NCBI GenBank assembly: GCA_937883785.1
Contig: CALGDE010000033.1
Coordinates: forward strand, 1 to 35,602
Length of the DNA: 35,602 nt
Source: an uncultured cyanobacterium
GTDB taxonomy: Bacteria > Cyanobacteriota > Cyanobacteriia > CACIAM-69d
Direction: 5' to 3'
Part shown: positions 1 to 9,233 of the stretch, one piece after another
How the letters are laid out: each line of letters begins with the position of its first letter
Numbering within the stretch: the stretch's first letter is position 1
Translations under genes and position numbers: made by a program
Notes under the pieces: model-generated
Told to the model about the DNA's origin: nothing
The model's input: the letters and a program-made list of their open reading frames with translations, nothing else
The model's database searches: none

Positions 1-13
1 CAAGTGCGGCGTC

Positions 14-925
14 TCACTCAATTTCATTGGTGGCCTGCATAACTCTCAATTTGGGATTGAAAAAGCGGATTTCGTATAATACCCCTACCTCTGCCGGATC
101 AGGGTCCCGATACCAGGCAGCCAGCTCTTGCATAAACGGTTCGCGATCTTCCCGCCGCGCGAAGTGTACAAAGAACTGCTCAAACTGATCCAAAATCAGC
201 AGCAACGGACGATCCGCCGCCATCACCGCCGCCTCGCACATCTCCCGCAAACTTTTTTCGGCAATATCCTCCCATTCCAACGCCTCAATTCCCGACACTA
301 AAGCCCGCCGAATCGTCTCTAACGGCTCCTGCTCGGTAAATTTTGCATAAACTCCAGAGCGATCTTTCCCATGCCCCGGCATAAAACCCTGGGTCAAAAC
401 CGGCATCAATCCTGCCTGAAGCACCGACGTTTTCCCACTACCAGACTCTCCTGCCACAACTCCCAGCCGAAACTCCTGACGGGCGATCGCCAACAAACAC
501 TCCTGCACAAAATCCTGCCGTTCCAACTGGGCAAAAATCTCCGCATCGCCCATCTCAAAAGATCGCAACCCCTTAATCGCCTTGCGATCCGCCATATCCC
601 CCAGGGTTATCGTTTGTGACTTAGGACGCCCCGCCACCGCAATAGCGATCGCGCCCACAAACAGCCCCAACACCACCAACCAGAACCAACCGCCGTAGCT
701 CTCCGTCTCAACACCAACCCAATCCGGCAAAAACTGTCGTCCAAATCCCGTATGAGGATTGAACATAAACACCAGCACAACATCCGCCAACAACAACAGC
801 TTCGACCACTGACGCTGCACCACCAACTCTGCAATCCACTGCACCAACCCCCACAGCTTTTCCGTTAGTGACTTAAGTCCATCCACAGCCGCATCAGCTT
901 TCTTCGACGGTGGTTCAGTTGCCAT
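14..925 (-). CDS. Membrane-anchored STAND-type P-loop NTPase, short C-terminus
   Basis: The 303-residue product has two hydrophobic segments (about residues 41-58 and 79-99), then a cytoplasmic nucleotide-binding domain. The Walker A motif is GESGSGKTS (159-167), followed by SVLQAGLMP, and the Walker B is LLLILDQFEQF (241-251). The DQFEQ signature is typical of the novel STAND class often found in cyanobacterial multidomain regulators. STAND proteins act as signal-triggered switches, usually with helical and repeat domains after the ATPase core. This protein stops about 50 residues after Walker B, so the expected winged-helix and sensor parts are absent; it may be a truncated gene, or the rest may be a separate gene outside the window. 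It lies 103 bp downstream of the PP2C gene on the same strand, so co-transcription is plausible. The substrate or signal is unknown. Confidence 0.75.
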   Translation of the reverse strand: MATEPPSKKADAAVDGLKSLTEKLWGLVQWIAELVVQRQWSKLLLLADVVLVFMFNPHTGFGRQFLPDWVGVETESYGGWFWLVVLGLFVGAIAIAVAGRPKSQTITLGDMADRKAIKGLRSFEMGDAEIFAQLERQDFVQECLLAIARQEFRLGVVAGESGSGKTSVLQAGLMPVLTQGFMPGHGKDRSGVYAKFTEQEPLETIRRALVSGIEALEWEDIAEKSLREMCEAAVMAADRPLLLILDQFEQFFVHFARREDREPFMQELAAWYRDPDPAEVGVLYEIRFFNPKLRVMQATNEIE

Positions 926-1028
926 AGCGGTAGAGAGTAGGTAGCAGTTAAGACACCCTCAGTCTATCTACGCAGCCATAGGATCGCATTTAAAGCGAGC
1001 TCCCCTTAACAAAGAAGGGATGATTAGC

Positions 1029-3122
1029 TTACAAAGGCTCGTCTGTGGGTTCTGAGATTCCTTCAGATTCCGTACCTTCCGGGGAGATGTCGGGAGAATT
1101 AGTGGGCTCTAATTCGGGCGTTGTGGGAACGGGAGCACCTTCTTCGGGGGCGGGCGATCGCCACAAAAACACCCCCACCACCAATCCAGCCACCAATGCC
1201 GCAGCCGCTACGATCGCCGCTGCCGAGCTAGTTGCCCACTGGAATCGCGATCGCTGACTTTGCTTACGTCGCCGCTCCAGCTTGCGCCCCTCCTCACTAT
1301 CCCCATAAAGCAACACTTTTGAGGCCTCCGAAAACTCCGACTCCCACACCTTGGGAGCCAACGCCCCATCCCCCTCCGTAGATGCCACCGCCCAAGGATC
1401 CGGCACCGAATCCGTATCCACAATTAGCTGACAAAAACTCAGGGTCGCCGTCACATTATCGCTACCGTTCCGCCGCACCGCCGCCGACAGCCAATTGCGC
1501 AGCCCCACCTCCAGGGTAAAATCCCCCCGCAAAATCGCCGGCACATACCGCCGCCAGGACCGCTCCACCCAATCATCCACGCTAAACCCATCGGAGCAAA
1601 TCAACAGCAACCCATTCTCATCCACCAAAAACCGCTCCGTGTGAATATTGAGCCGCGCCCCCTCCTTCGTGCCCAACGCCTGCACCAGCGCCTCCCCCCG
1701 ACTGCGCCCCAACGCATCTCGATAGGGACCGCGTCCATCCAAGGTCTCCTGCCCCGCAAAATCATCATCCACCGTCAGCAACTGACAATGGTCCGCCGTT
1801 AGCCAATAGGCGCGACAATCACCCACGTGACCTAAATAAATATCCTGCACCTGCCCCGGAATCTCACATATAGGCTCTTCCACCGACTGGGTTACGGATA
1901 GCGCCAAAGTCAGGGTGGTGCCCATGCGCTGGCGGGCTTCCCGATGCTGCTCCGAATTTTGGGACAGCACCAAATTATTCGCCACCCGCATAATGGCGCT
2001 AATGCCGTCCCCAATCACCGTGCCATCGGCAAAATCTGGGTCCGTGGCCACATTAGTTTGCAGCGCTTGAGCCTGCAGGGACAGCGATCGCACCGCCAAC
2101 TCACTGGCCACCTCCCCCTTCTCGTGCCCGCCAATGCCGTCACCCACCATGGCAATTAGCCGCCCATCATTCACCGGCATATCTTGCCCCGACATATCCC
2201 CCGATAGCGGAAACGCCGCATCCTCGTTATGGACCCGCTCCGAGCCAGCATCGGTCAGCCCTGCACTTTCACAGCGCAGATTGTAAGCTACCTGTTGCGA
2301 TCGCACCAACTTCTCATGGCGCTCCACCGCCGCCGCCGGAGTCAACTGCCCCTGGCGAATCCCCTCAAAAATCCCCTGTAGCTGAGTCACCAACCGCTTT
2401 GCCCCATCCATCTCCGTTCGCGCCGCCACCCCCGTCAGCCACGCGTACCAAAGATCTCCAAACTTCCGCCAAATCGGCGTAATGGTGTTAGCCACCTGGG
2501 ACGGCAGCACCGCCTCAGTCCCCTTAGGCGCGTCAATACCGTTTTCTAAAATCCGTAGCCAAACCCGTCCCCCCTGCACCCGCACGTTCTGGGAGGACAA
2601 CACCGTCATTTCCACCCCAGCGCTTGCCAACACCGGCCACAGCTTTAACAGCTGCAAAAACCACGACACCCGCCGCAGTGATCGCGCCGTCCCCCAAGCA
2701 TCCGCCAATGTGGGATACAGCTTGCCCGTCCGATCAATAGGCGCATTTTCCAACAGCACCACATCGGTAATGGAATTCTCGCCCCCCATGGGACAGGCCC
2801 CATACACCCGGGGCACATGGAACGGATAGCGGTGCAGCTTCATATAAGGCTGAGCGATCGCCGGCCACTGGGGCAACATCCACGGATCCCTATGGGGTTG
2901 GGTGTCAAGCCAAATAGACGGAGCCTGCACAAAATAGCGCCCCGCCAAAAAGCTACCCACCGGAATCGCCGCCGCCACATCCCCCAGCGCCCACAAATAC
3001 CGATAATCCAGCGGCTCCTGGCACTCTGCACACGCCTCACGCCCCACCACATTCTGCGGGTTTTTGCAGCGGGGGTTAACGCAAAACAGAGGAATTGAAT
3101 CAGAAGCCGGAGAAACACCCAT
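1029..3122 (-). CDS. PP2C-family Ser/Thr phosphatase with N-terminal zinc ribbon and C-terminal membrane anchor
   Basis: This 697-residue protein opens with four cysteines spaced as a zinc ribbon (C14, C19, C31, C34). Residues about 40-280 carry motifs reminiscent of a degenerate kinase fold (for example LSSQNVRVQGGRVWLRILE) but no catalytic triad, so a pseudokinase is only a guess. The PP2C domain spans about 285-570, with metal-binding motifs GDGIGGHEKGE (D328), GHVGDCRAY, CSDGF (D511) and GSDNVTATL (D555). A single membrane segment sits at about 632-654, followed by a Pro/Glu/Thr-rich tail. It should dephosphorylate phospho-Ser/Thr on cytoplasmic partners near the membrane. The start at 3122 places an ATG directly before the zinc ribbon. 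The gene precedes the STAND ATPase gene on the same strand; no Hanks-type kinase is visible in the window. Confidence 0.9.
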   Translation of the reverse strand: MGVSPASDSIPLFCVNPRCKNPQNVVGREACAECQEPLDYRYLWALGDVAAAIPVGSFLAGRYFVQAPSIWLDTQPHRDPWMLPQWPAIAQPYMKLHRYPFHVPRVYGACPMGGENSITDVVLLENAPIDRTGKLYPTLADAWGTARSLRRVSWFLQLLKLWPVLASAGVEMTVLSSQNVRVQGGRVWLRILENGIDAPKGTEAVLPSQVANTITPIWRKFGDLWYAWLTGVAARTEMDGAKRLVTQLQGIFEGIRQGQLTPAAAVERHEKLVRSQQVAYNLRCESAGLTDAGSERVHNEDAAFPLSGDMSGQDMPVNDGRLIAMVGDGIGGHEKGEVASELAVRSLSLQAQALQTNVATDPDFADGTVIGDGISAIMRVANNLVLSQNSEQHREARQRMGTTLTLALSVTQSVEEPICEIPGQVQDIYLGHVGDCRAYWLTADHCQLLTVDDDFAGQETLDGRGPYRDALGRSRGEALVQALGTKEGARLNIHTERFLVDENGLLLICSDGFSVDDWVERSWRRYVPAILRGDFTLEVGLRNWLSAAVRRNGSDNVTATLSFCQLIVDTDSVPDPWAVASTEGDGALAPKVWESEFSEASKVLLYGDSEEGRKLERRRKQSQRSRFQWATSSAAAIVAAAALVAGLVVGVFLWRSPAPEEGAPVPTTPELEPTNSPDISPEGTESEGISEPTDEPL

Positions 3123-3441
3123 GGGCTACTCAAGAAAAGGGCAGTAGGAGAGCAAAAATACCGTAACGCCACTGATTTTAGCCGCGATTCTGGCGATAAG
3201 TTTCTTCCATTGCAAATTTGATCCCAACGATTAAGAGCACCGACAACGGCACCGGCAATGGCACCGATTGTAACGGTTGCAATTGCTGTCGCAATGTAAG
3301 GGCGCCGCCAGGGAAATTTCGCGCTAGAACAAAGGTAGAACGGTGGCGATTCTGTTTGACAGCTACGTGATATTTGATGATTGAATCCGTGGCATTTTAA
3401 AGTCTTCGCCCCGAGAATTACTCGTATAAGGGCCTAAACCC
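3123..3441. other. Intergenic stretch with a possible decayed small membrane-protein gene
   Basis: This 319-bp gap separates the divergent PP2C and NfeD genes. Part of it (about 3178-3350) reads on the minus strand like a degraded coding sequence, listed separately. A purine-rich AAGGG (about 3428-3432) is the ribosome binding site of the NfeD gene. I see no RNA gene or convincing sigma-70 promoter. Confidence 0.5.
3178..3350 (-). pseudogene. Possible remnant of a small glycine-zipper membrane protein
   Basis: On the minus strand one frame reads as RRPYIATAIATVTIGAIAG followed by AVVGAL, a plausible glycine-zipper transmembrane helix. A second frame then gives IVGIKFAMEETYRQNRG and a TAA stop at 3178-3180. 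Joined by a one-base frame change near 3220, they would give a natural-looking short membrane protein. No ATG, GTG or TTG start is seen in the first frame. It could be a degraded gene, or chance in a GC-biased spacer. Confidence is low. Confidence 0.25.
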
Positions 3442-3873
3442 ATGGTCTTAATTTGGCTGCTAATCGCCCTTGGACTAATCGCCATTGAACTGGTGGTGCC
3501 GACAGCATTTGTGTCAACGGTAATGGGCGTTGCGGCCCTGGGCGTCGCGGCATTATCCCTGGTATTTCCATGGGTGGCCGGCCAAATTGTGGTGTGGATG
3601 TTGGCATCGGTGGGCTTAGCCTGGGGCACCCGCCGCTGGGTCAAGCTTTCCGGTGTTAAAAACAACCACTGGGATCCTGTCGAAGCCGAAACCTTAACGG
3701 AAATCCCGGCAGGACAGTCCGGGCGTGTGCTTTATGACGGCGGTTCCTGGCGGGCCCTGTGTGCAGACGAAACCCAGGCGATCGCCCCTGACGCCAAGGT
3801 TTACGTGGTAGGTCGCAAAGGCACCACCTTACTGGTCGTTCCCCAAATCAATGCCCTACCTTACACGCCCTAA
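3442..3873 (+). CDS. NfeD-like membrane protein (short form)
   Basis: The 143-residue protein has two or three hydrophobic helices in its first half (about residues 1-65) and a soluble second half with the small OB-like beta fold of NfeD C-terminal domains (for example AGQSGRVLYDGGSWRALC). NfeD proteins usually partner SPFH/stomatin-like proteins in membrane microdomains, and the gene is usually beside one; no SPFH gene is adjacent here. The ATG at 3442 is preceded by AAGGG at a good spacing. It converges on the nuclease-like gene with only a 32-bp gap and no evident terminator. Confidence 0.8.
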   Translation: MVLIWLLIALGLIAIELVVPTAFVSTVMGVAALGVAALSLVFPWVAGQIVVWMLASVGLAWGTRRWVKLSGVKNNHWDPVEAETLTEIPAGQSGRVLYDGGSWRALCADETQAIAPDAKVYVVGRKGTTLLVVPQINALPYTP

Positions 3874-3905
3874 CTCCAGCGGCGGTAGGTGAAAGGGATC
3901 GCCAG

Positions 3906-5075
3906 TTATCCAAGGTCATCGCGCAGTTGCCAAAAAGAGTCTTCCTCCGTAACCAGTTTGATTAACCTGTTGGTTTCGTCGTAGAAGCGATCGCCCTGCT
4001 CTTCCCCAGTTTGAGCCCCCGCCAACACCTCCAGCAGCGGCTTTCTGAGGTAAATCGGACGCCAATAATGGTGTCCCAGTCTGCTGTACTCATCAATCGT
4101 TGGGTCCACCAGGCACCTGTAAAGCTCCCACCCATCATCCAGCGCCGCCACCTTCCCTGAAAGACGCTTTACCAATTGAGTGTAATTTGGGTTAGTCAAA
4201 TATTGGCGATGAACACTTTCGTCGAACTCTAAAATCAAGCAACAGTCAGGACCTTTATCAAGGTGAGACGGCGTAAAACCGTACTGGTCTCCGTCCACAT
4301 CAACGCCCACATAAATCCCAGGGTAATATCCATCAAGAAGCTGGATGCCAATTTTTCCATGTTCTTGACCAGGATAATATCCATACCTTTCATTCCAGCC
4401 GTTTTGCAATCCCGGCATGACTTTTTTGTAGTCTTTCTGAATATAAGTAGACCAATTTCGCATTAGAACTCGCCGCACAAGTTCACTAATCGTTCTTTTC
4501 AAATTTGATGAGGCGTAATAATATCTCATCGCTTCAGAAGAAATCGGCGCTGGCGGTCCCATTCCCTCCTCTTGAATCAGCTCTAGAAAGTCATCGAAAA
4601 CAAAAAGAGATGGGTCCGAATTATCCTTACGCCAACGTTCAATAATCTGACAAACATCGCTCCAACACAGGGCTATATCGAAGTTTTGACCATGCTGGCG
4701 AGTTGACGCCGTAATTAAAACCACAGAACTATTTGCAAAATTGCTTTCAGCATAATTTCGATAGTTATCGAGCTGGTTTTCATGAAGGGAACTCCAGGTT
4801 TTATGCTCGAAAATAATTGCTTTTTCTTCCGAAAGATACACCATGTCAGGAAAAAAGCCGTCGAAGCCACATTGCGTATTCCACTCGCCTTTTTCTTTAT
4901 TAATATCAATCCAATTTTCTGGCGATCGCGCCTGAAGTTCCCGAAGAAAAAAAACAGAAAAATCAGGATGCTTACGTAAAATCCAAGCAAACGCTTCCGT
5001 TATAAAATTTTCCAAAGGATCGTGTCCCTCGCGAGGGCGGTACTTTCTTAGGGATGACAAAAGACCGTTGCCCAT
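3906..5075 (-). CDS. PD-(D/E)XK nuclease superfamily protein, orphan
   Basis: The 389-residue product starts with a helix containing LENFITEAFAWIL (E22), then FPDMV (D77) and IIFEHKTW (E90, K92), followed by QLDNYRNY (Q101). This E...D...ExK...QLxxY order matches the catalytic layout of the PD-(D/E)XK nuclease superfamily, as in restriction-like and defence-associated enzymes. The C-terminal two thirds (about 180-389) is a mixed region I do not recognise. The gene is visibly AT-richer than its neighbours, although two HIP1 octamers (near 3988 and 4922) suggest it is not very recent. No methyltransferase, ATPase or other defence partner is adjacent. The target (DNA, RNA or neither) cannot be told. 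Confidence 0.65.
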   Translation of the reverse strand: MGNGLLSSLRKYRPREGHDPLENFITEAFAWILRKHPDFSVFFLRELQARSPENWIDINKEKGEWNTQCGFDGFFPDMVYLSEEKAIIFEHKTWSSLHENQLDNYRNYAESNFANSSVVLITASTRQHGQNFDIALCWSDVCQIIERWRKDNSDPSLFVFDDFLELIQEEGMGPPAPISSEAMRYYYASSNLKRTISELVRRVLMRNWSTYIQKDYKKVMPGLQNGWNERYGYYPGQEHGKIGIQLLDGYYPGIYVGVDVDGDQYGFTPSHLDKGPDCCLILEFDESVHRQYLTNPNYTQLVKRLSGKVAALDDGWELYRCLVDPTIDEYSRLGHHYWRPIYLRKPLLEVLAGAQTGEEQGDRFYDETNRLIKLVTEEDSFWQLRDDLG

Positions 5076-5169
5076 ACTCCTTCAATCCCCGTTCTTTAGC
5101 CTGTTTTTCTGAAGATACGCCCACTTAACCACGACGCCACCGCCAGCAAGACACAGGCCAAAAACTATT

Positions 5170-5212
5170 CAAAAAAATACAGGTGGCGAAACCTTATCCG
5201 TTTTGCCACCTG
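5170..5212 (-). terminator. Intrinsic terminator of rpsN
   Basis: CAGGTGGCGAAAC pairs with GTTTTGCCACCTG (13 bp including one G-U pair) around a 7-nt loop. On the minus strand the stem is followed at once by TATTTTTTTGAATAG, a good U-tract. It lies just downstream of the rpsN stop. Confidence 0.85.
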
Positions 5213-5236
5213 CCAAAGAAGAATTTAAGTTAAGGT

Positions 5237-5539
5237 CTACCAGCTAGACTTAACCACACCGGGAAGCAAACCCTTGTGAGCCATATCCCGCAAAGCGTTG
5301 CGGCACAGACCAAAGTCCCGGTAATACGCCCGAGGACGACCGGTCAACCAACAGCGATTGCGGTGACGGGTGCGAGAGCTGTTGCGAGGTAGACGCTGAA
5401 TCTTACGGTGCAGATTAAGCTTCTCGAGGGGATCCGTCGCCTTCTCAAACTCTTCCTTTAAAGCAGCTCGCTTGGTGGCGTATTTTGCAATAAGGCGATC
5501 GCGCTTTTTCTCGCGCTCCACCATGGACTTTTTAGCCAT
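5237..5539 (-). CDS. rpsN: 30S ribosomal protein S14
   Basis: This 100-residue basic protein matches full-length bacterial/plastid S14 from [13 protein letters not shown] through [19 protein letters not shown] to the C-terminal LPGVVKSSW. It binds 16S rRNA in the head of the small subunit. It is the long, zinc-independent form: the paired CxxC motifs of the short form are missing. It stands alone, outside an S10/spc-type ribosomal operon, as is usual in cyanobacteria, and has its own terminator downstream. Confidence 0.97.
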   Translation of the reverse strand: MAKKSMVEREKKRDRLIAKYATKRAALKEEFEKATDPLEKLNLHRKIQRLPRNSSRTRHRNRCWLTGRPRAYYRDFGLCRNALRDMAHKGLLPGVVKSSW

Positions 5540-5702
5540 TGTGTCTGTGGTATTAATGTCGGATTAACTAACAATTGGGCGGTCGGAACAGACACTCTGG
5601 CGGGATAAGCTCCCTTGAGTATTGATCCAGATTCACCGGTCTATAATCTTATCGAACAACCTAACCCTTGCCAAGGGGATGGAATAGCTCGACCTAGGTC
5701 TC

Positions 5703-7652
5703 CTAAGAAACCTTCGCCAAGGACGAGTCCGCCGTTGCCGGGCGATCATCCAAAACCGCCTTAGACACCTTATCCTCATCTTCCGGATAATCCTTCGGCG
5801 GCAACGTCGTATATTCCCGAGCAATTTGCCGAAATTCTTCGCCGCTAATCACCTCCCGCTCCACCAAAAGATCCACCACATAATCCACCAAAGAGCGATT
5901 ATCTCGAATTAGGGCACAGGCTTTCTCATAGCACTCCCCAACAATTTGCCGCACCTGGTGGTCGATTTTTGTCGCCACCTCCTCAGAATACTCAGACTGG
6001 GACGGGAACCCACGCCCCAAAAACACCTCGTTGTCAGGCTTCTCCAACGCCATCGCACTCAGGTCCGACATCCCATACTTAGTCACCATTTCCCGAGCCG
6101 TCGCCGTCACAAATTCCAGGTCGTTCATCGCCCCCGTGGTCACCTCATCGGAGCCAAAGATTTCATGCTCAGCGGCACGTCCTCCTAATGCCGTACAAAT
6201 ACGGGCCAAAATTTGCGATCGCGTCAGCAATCCCCCATCTTCACTGGGAATAAACCAAGTCAGCCCCCCTGCCTGCCCCCGCGGCAGCACACTAACCTTC
6301 TGCAACGGCTCATGATCCTTCAGCAAGGTTCCAATAATGGCGTGCCCCGCCTCGTGATAAGCCACCAGCCGCTTACCCTTGCCATCCAACTGCGGTCGCC
6401 CTTCCATACCCGCCACAATGCGATCCACCGCATCGTCAATTTCCGCCTCGGTAATTGCGGACTTCCGTCGCCGCGCCGTCAAAATCGCCGCCTCATTCAA
6501 TAAATTGGCCAACTCCGCTCCGGAAAATCCCGGAGTGCGGCGAGCCACCGTCTCCAAAGTAATATCCTCCGCCAGCTTTTTCGTGCGGGCGTGCACCTTA
6601 AGAATCGCCAGCCGTCCCCGATAATCCGGCAAATCCACCGTAATCTGCCGATCAAATCGCCCTGGACGCAACAGCGCCGAATCCAGCACGTCGGGACGGT
6701 TCGTTGCGGCAATAATAATGATGCCGTTATTGCCTTCGAAGCCATCCATCTCCGTCAGCATCTGATTCAGGGTCTGCTCCCGCTCGTCGTTGCCGCCGCC
6801 AATGCCGGCTCCCCGCTGGCGACCCACCGCATCAATTTCGTCAATAAACACAATACACGGGGCATTTTCTTTCGCCTTTTTAAACAGGTCGCGCACTCGT
6901 GATGCACCAACCCCCACAAACATTTCCACAAATTCTGAGCCAGAAATGCTGAGGAAAGGCACTCCGGCTTCCCCGGCGATCGCCTTAGCCAACAGGGTTT
7001 TACCGGTACCCGGCGGTCCCACCAACAATACTCCCCGGGGAATTTTTGCCCCCACTGCCGTAAATCGATCCGGCGTTTTCAGGAACGTCACCACCTCCTG
7101 CAACTCTTCCTTCGCCTCTTGAACCCCCGCCACATCCTCAAACATCACCTTACTTTTGGCGTTCACCTGGAATTTCGCCCGTGACTTACCAAAACTCAGG
7201 GCTTGCCCAGAGGCACTAGCGGTGCGGCGCACAATAATAATTAGCAGGGCGATCCCCAAAAACAGAATCAAAAAATTCGTCAAATATCCCAGGGCTGCCG
7301 AATGGTCCGCCGACTCTTGCACATCGATCGCCACCCCTTTGCGCCGCGCCCGCTCCACCAACTCCGGGTTGTAATTAAACAGGGTCACCTCTTCCACCTG
7401 AGTGGTCCCATCCGGCTGGATAACGTGCACCTTTGCCTGCTGGCTGCGACGATTCAGCTCAATTTCCTTAATCTTTCCCCGATCAATATGGTCCAGCAAA
7501 CTGCCATAGCTCATAGACTCCGGCTGCTGAGGGCGCTGGGCGATCGCCGCGCCGCCGCCTAAAATCGACTGAACCAGCGCCAAACCCAACACAGCTCCCA
7601 GCCACCGAGACTTAATCGGTGCTTTAATTTTTGCCATGTTTGACTTCGTCAT
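5703..7652 (-). CDS. ftsH: ATP-dependent zinc metalloprotease FtsH
   Basis: Domains in order are an N-terminal hydrophobic segment ([19 protein letters not shown]), the FtsH extracytoplasmic domain, a second membrane helix ([19 protein letters not shown]), the AAA+ ATPase with Walker A GPPGTGKT, Walker [12 protein letters not shown] and the SRH motif RPGRFDRQ, and the M41 protease with zinc site HEAGH. Cyanobacterial FtsH complexes in the thylakoid and plasma membranes degrade damaged proteins such as photodamaged D1. The sequence looks closest to the FtsH1/2/4 group, but the paralogue cannot be assigned. The reading frame is open to a TTG at 7703; the ATG at 7652 (649 residues) or the one at 7637 is more natural. 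No strong Shine-Dalgarno decides between them. Confidence 0.96.
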   Translation of the reverse strand: MTKSNMAKIKAPIKSRWLGAVLGLALVQSILGGGAAIAQRPQQPESMSYGSLLDHIDRGKIKEIELNRRSQQAKVHVIQPDGTTQVEEVTLFNYNPELVERARRKGVAIDVQESADHSAALGYLTNFLILFLGIALLIIIVRRTASASGQALSFGKSRAKFQVNAKSKVMFEDVAGVQEAKEELQEVVTFLKTPDRFTAVGAKIPRGVLLVGPPGTGKTLLAKAIAGEAGVPFLSISGSEFVEMFVGVGASRVRDLFKKAKENAPCIVFIDEIDAVGRQRGAGIGGGNDEREQTLNQMLTEMDGFEGNNGIIIIAATNRPDVLDSALLRPGRFDRQITVDLPDYRGRLAILKVHARTKKLAEDITLETVARRTPGFSGAELANLLNEAAILTARRRKSAITEAEIDDAVDRIVAGMEGRPQLDGKGKRLVAYHEAGHAIIGTLLKDHEPLQKVSVLPRGQAGGLTWFIPSEDGGLLTRSQILARICTALGGRAAEHEIFGSDEVTTGAMNDLEFVTATAREMVTKYGMSDLSAMALEKPDNEVFLGRGFPSQSEYSEEVATKIDHQVRQIVGECYEKACALIRDNRSLVDYVVDLLVEREVISGEEFRQIAREYTTLPPKDYPEDEDKVSKAVLDDRPATADSSLAKVS

Positions 7653-7781
7653 TGATATCACTAGCTTTGGTGAAATAGGTGGTGATAAGGGCCAATACCC
7701 CAATGTCTTCCTATAGTTTAGCGCCCAGTTCTAGAGTTCACGGCTGATCCCGCCAATTCGGTCCGGTTCGTATATCACCTT

Positions 7782-7814
7782 CTTGCTGCCCGCCTCGAGT
7801 GGGTGGACAGCAAG
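7782..7814 (-). other. Hairpin in the ftsH upstream region
   Basis: CTTGCTG pairs with CAGCAAG, and inside it CCCGC pairs with GTGGG (one G-U) around a CTCGA loop. No U-tract follows on either strand, so it is not an ordinary terminator. It lies between the S1-domain gene and ftsH and could be part of the ftsH leader. Whether it is transcribed is unknown. Confidence 0.35.
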
Positions 7815-7890
7815 CCGGTCCCCGGTCCCTGGCATTGCTACCACGATTCTCATTCCCCAGCCACCGGAAAGGATTTAATTCTAACCGTAT

Positions 7891-9111
7891 CTAGCTCTTA
7901 TCCTCATCCCCACTAGAACGCTGAGGCTTAGGATTTAGGGAAACGATTTTTGGTTTCGCCGCCGTTAAATCAATAGTTTTTTTCCCGGAAGGCTTTTCAC
8001 CAGCCTCTTCTTTCTTGGGCTCAACCGTTTCCGCTGCTGAAGGCTCGTTTACCGGCTCAACCTTTTTCTCTGCCTTTGCTGAATCGTCTGATTCATTAGA
8101 AGCAGGGCTCTCTTGTGTGATGTCGTCTTTGCCTTCATCGCCGGCGATCGCCACCGCGCTTTGATCCCCAGAATTGTCGTCCCAAACTCCCTCGTCTTTG
8201 CTGCCCTCAGCGTCAGCCTTATTGGGATAGAGCTGGGCATACCGTGCGGCCGCCTCAGCCATGACCTTTTCTTTCTCCTCCAGCACTTCTCCCTTGTAGT
8301 TCTCAAAGGGAAAAGTCATCAGCGCAATGCGTCCTTTCCACTCGTCCACATCAGCCACAATCGCCCGCACTGTCTCCCCAACGGAAAACACCTGCTCCAC
8401 CGACGGCACATGAGCCTGACTAATTTGTTTAATATGCAGCAGCGCATCGATACCGTTGATATTTACAAACGCCCCAAACGGACGCAGACTGCTGACGGTG
8501 CCCGATACAAACTGTCCCGCTGCAATATTCGCCATTAAGGTGGCTTGCTCGGCTTTTCGCTGGGACAGCACCAGCTTTTTACGCTCCCGACTCACCTCAA
8601 GGGCCGTCACGTTCATTTTCGTTCCTACCAGCGTTTCCAGGTTGTCTCGCTGAAGCAGATGCGATCGCGGCACAAATCCCCGCAATCCCCGCACGTTGAC
8701 CGTTACCCCCCCTCGGTTGGTGCCCGACACCTTAACGGCGATCGCGTCCTTCGAATCCACCATCTCCGCTAGCTGATCCCAAGCTCGTCGCTGCTCAAGC
8801 TGCAGTAGGGACAACCCCACTTGCCCATCAGCATTGGGACCGCGCACCACCAAAAATTCCTGCTCCTGTCCCAACGGCAGCCATTCTTCAGGGCTTCCCA
8901 CCGCCGTACTATGGGCTTCACCGTTAGGCAAAAATGCCGCTGATTTTCCACCAATGTCCACATAAACACCGTCGTTAGCAAACTCAGCTGGCTTGCCCTT
9001 CACGATCTGCCCCACTTCAACTACAAAATCGTGATTATCGAGGGCTGCCATGAAGTCATCCATGGAAAAAGCAGCCTGGTTAGATTTCGAAGAAGGGGCG
9101 CCTGCGTTCAT
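7891..9111 (-). CDS. S1-domain RNA-binding protein (ribosomal protein S1 homologue, Rps1B-like)
   Basis: Three S1 OB-fold domains are visible at about residues 35-106, 123-188 and 202-269; the third has the classical core GTVSSLRPFGAFVNINGIDALLHI. Cyanobacteria carry two S1 homologues, each with few S1 domains instead of the six of E. coli, and this resembles the B type, which binds mRNA/rRNA. After residue 300 comes an acidic and Lys/Glu-rich low-complexity tail of about 100 residues, rich in Ser, Glu, Asp and Lys, so the protein is longer than most Rps1B. The open frame begins at a TTG (9117), but the ATG two codons later (9111) is the likelier start. Confidence 0.88.
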   Translation of the reverse strand: MNAGAPSSKSNQAAFSMDDFMAALDNHDFVVEVGQIVKGKPAEFANDGVYVDIGGKSAAFLPNGEAHSTAVGSPEEWLPLGQEQEFLVVRGPNADGQVGLSLLQLEQRRAWDQLAEMVDSKDAIAVKVSGTNRGGVTVNVRGLRGFVPRSHLLQRDNLETLVGTKMNVTALEVSRERKKLVLSQRKAEQATLMANIAAGQFVSGTVSSLRPFGAFVNINGIDALLHIKQISQAHVPSVEQVFSVGETVRAIVADVDEWKGRIALMTFPFENYKGEVLEEKEKVMAEAAARYAQLYPNKADAEGSKDEGVWDDNSGDQSAVAIAGDEGKDDITQESPASNESDDSAKAEKKVEPVNEPSAAETVEPKKEEAGEKPSGKKTIDLTAAKPKIVSLNPKPQRSSGDEDKS

Positions 9112-9233
9112 AAACAACGACCTAAATTATTCCTAATATCTTTGAAAACGTCTAAAAGTTAGAGTTAGCTTTGGCTTCCCATTGTAACGGGATGCCTCAG
9201 TAAGACTCAGCGTACTTAAATTACTGTTTTAAA

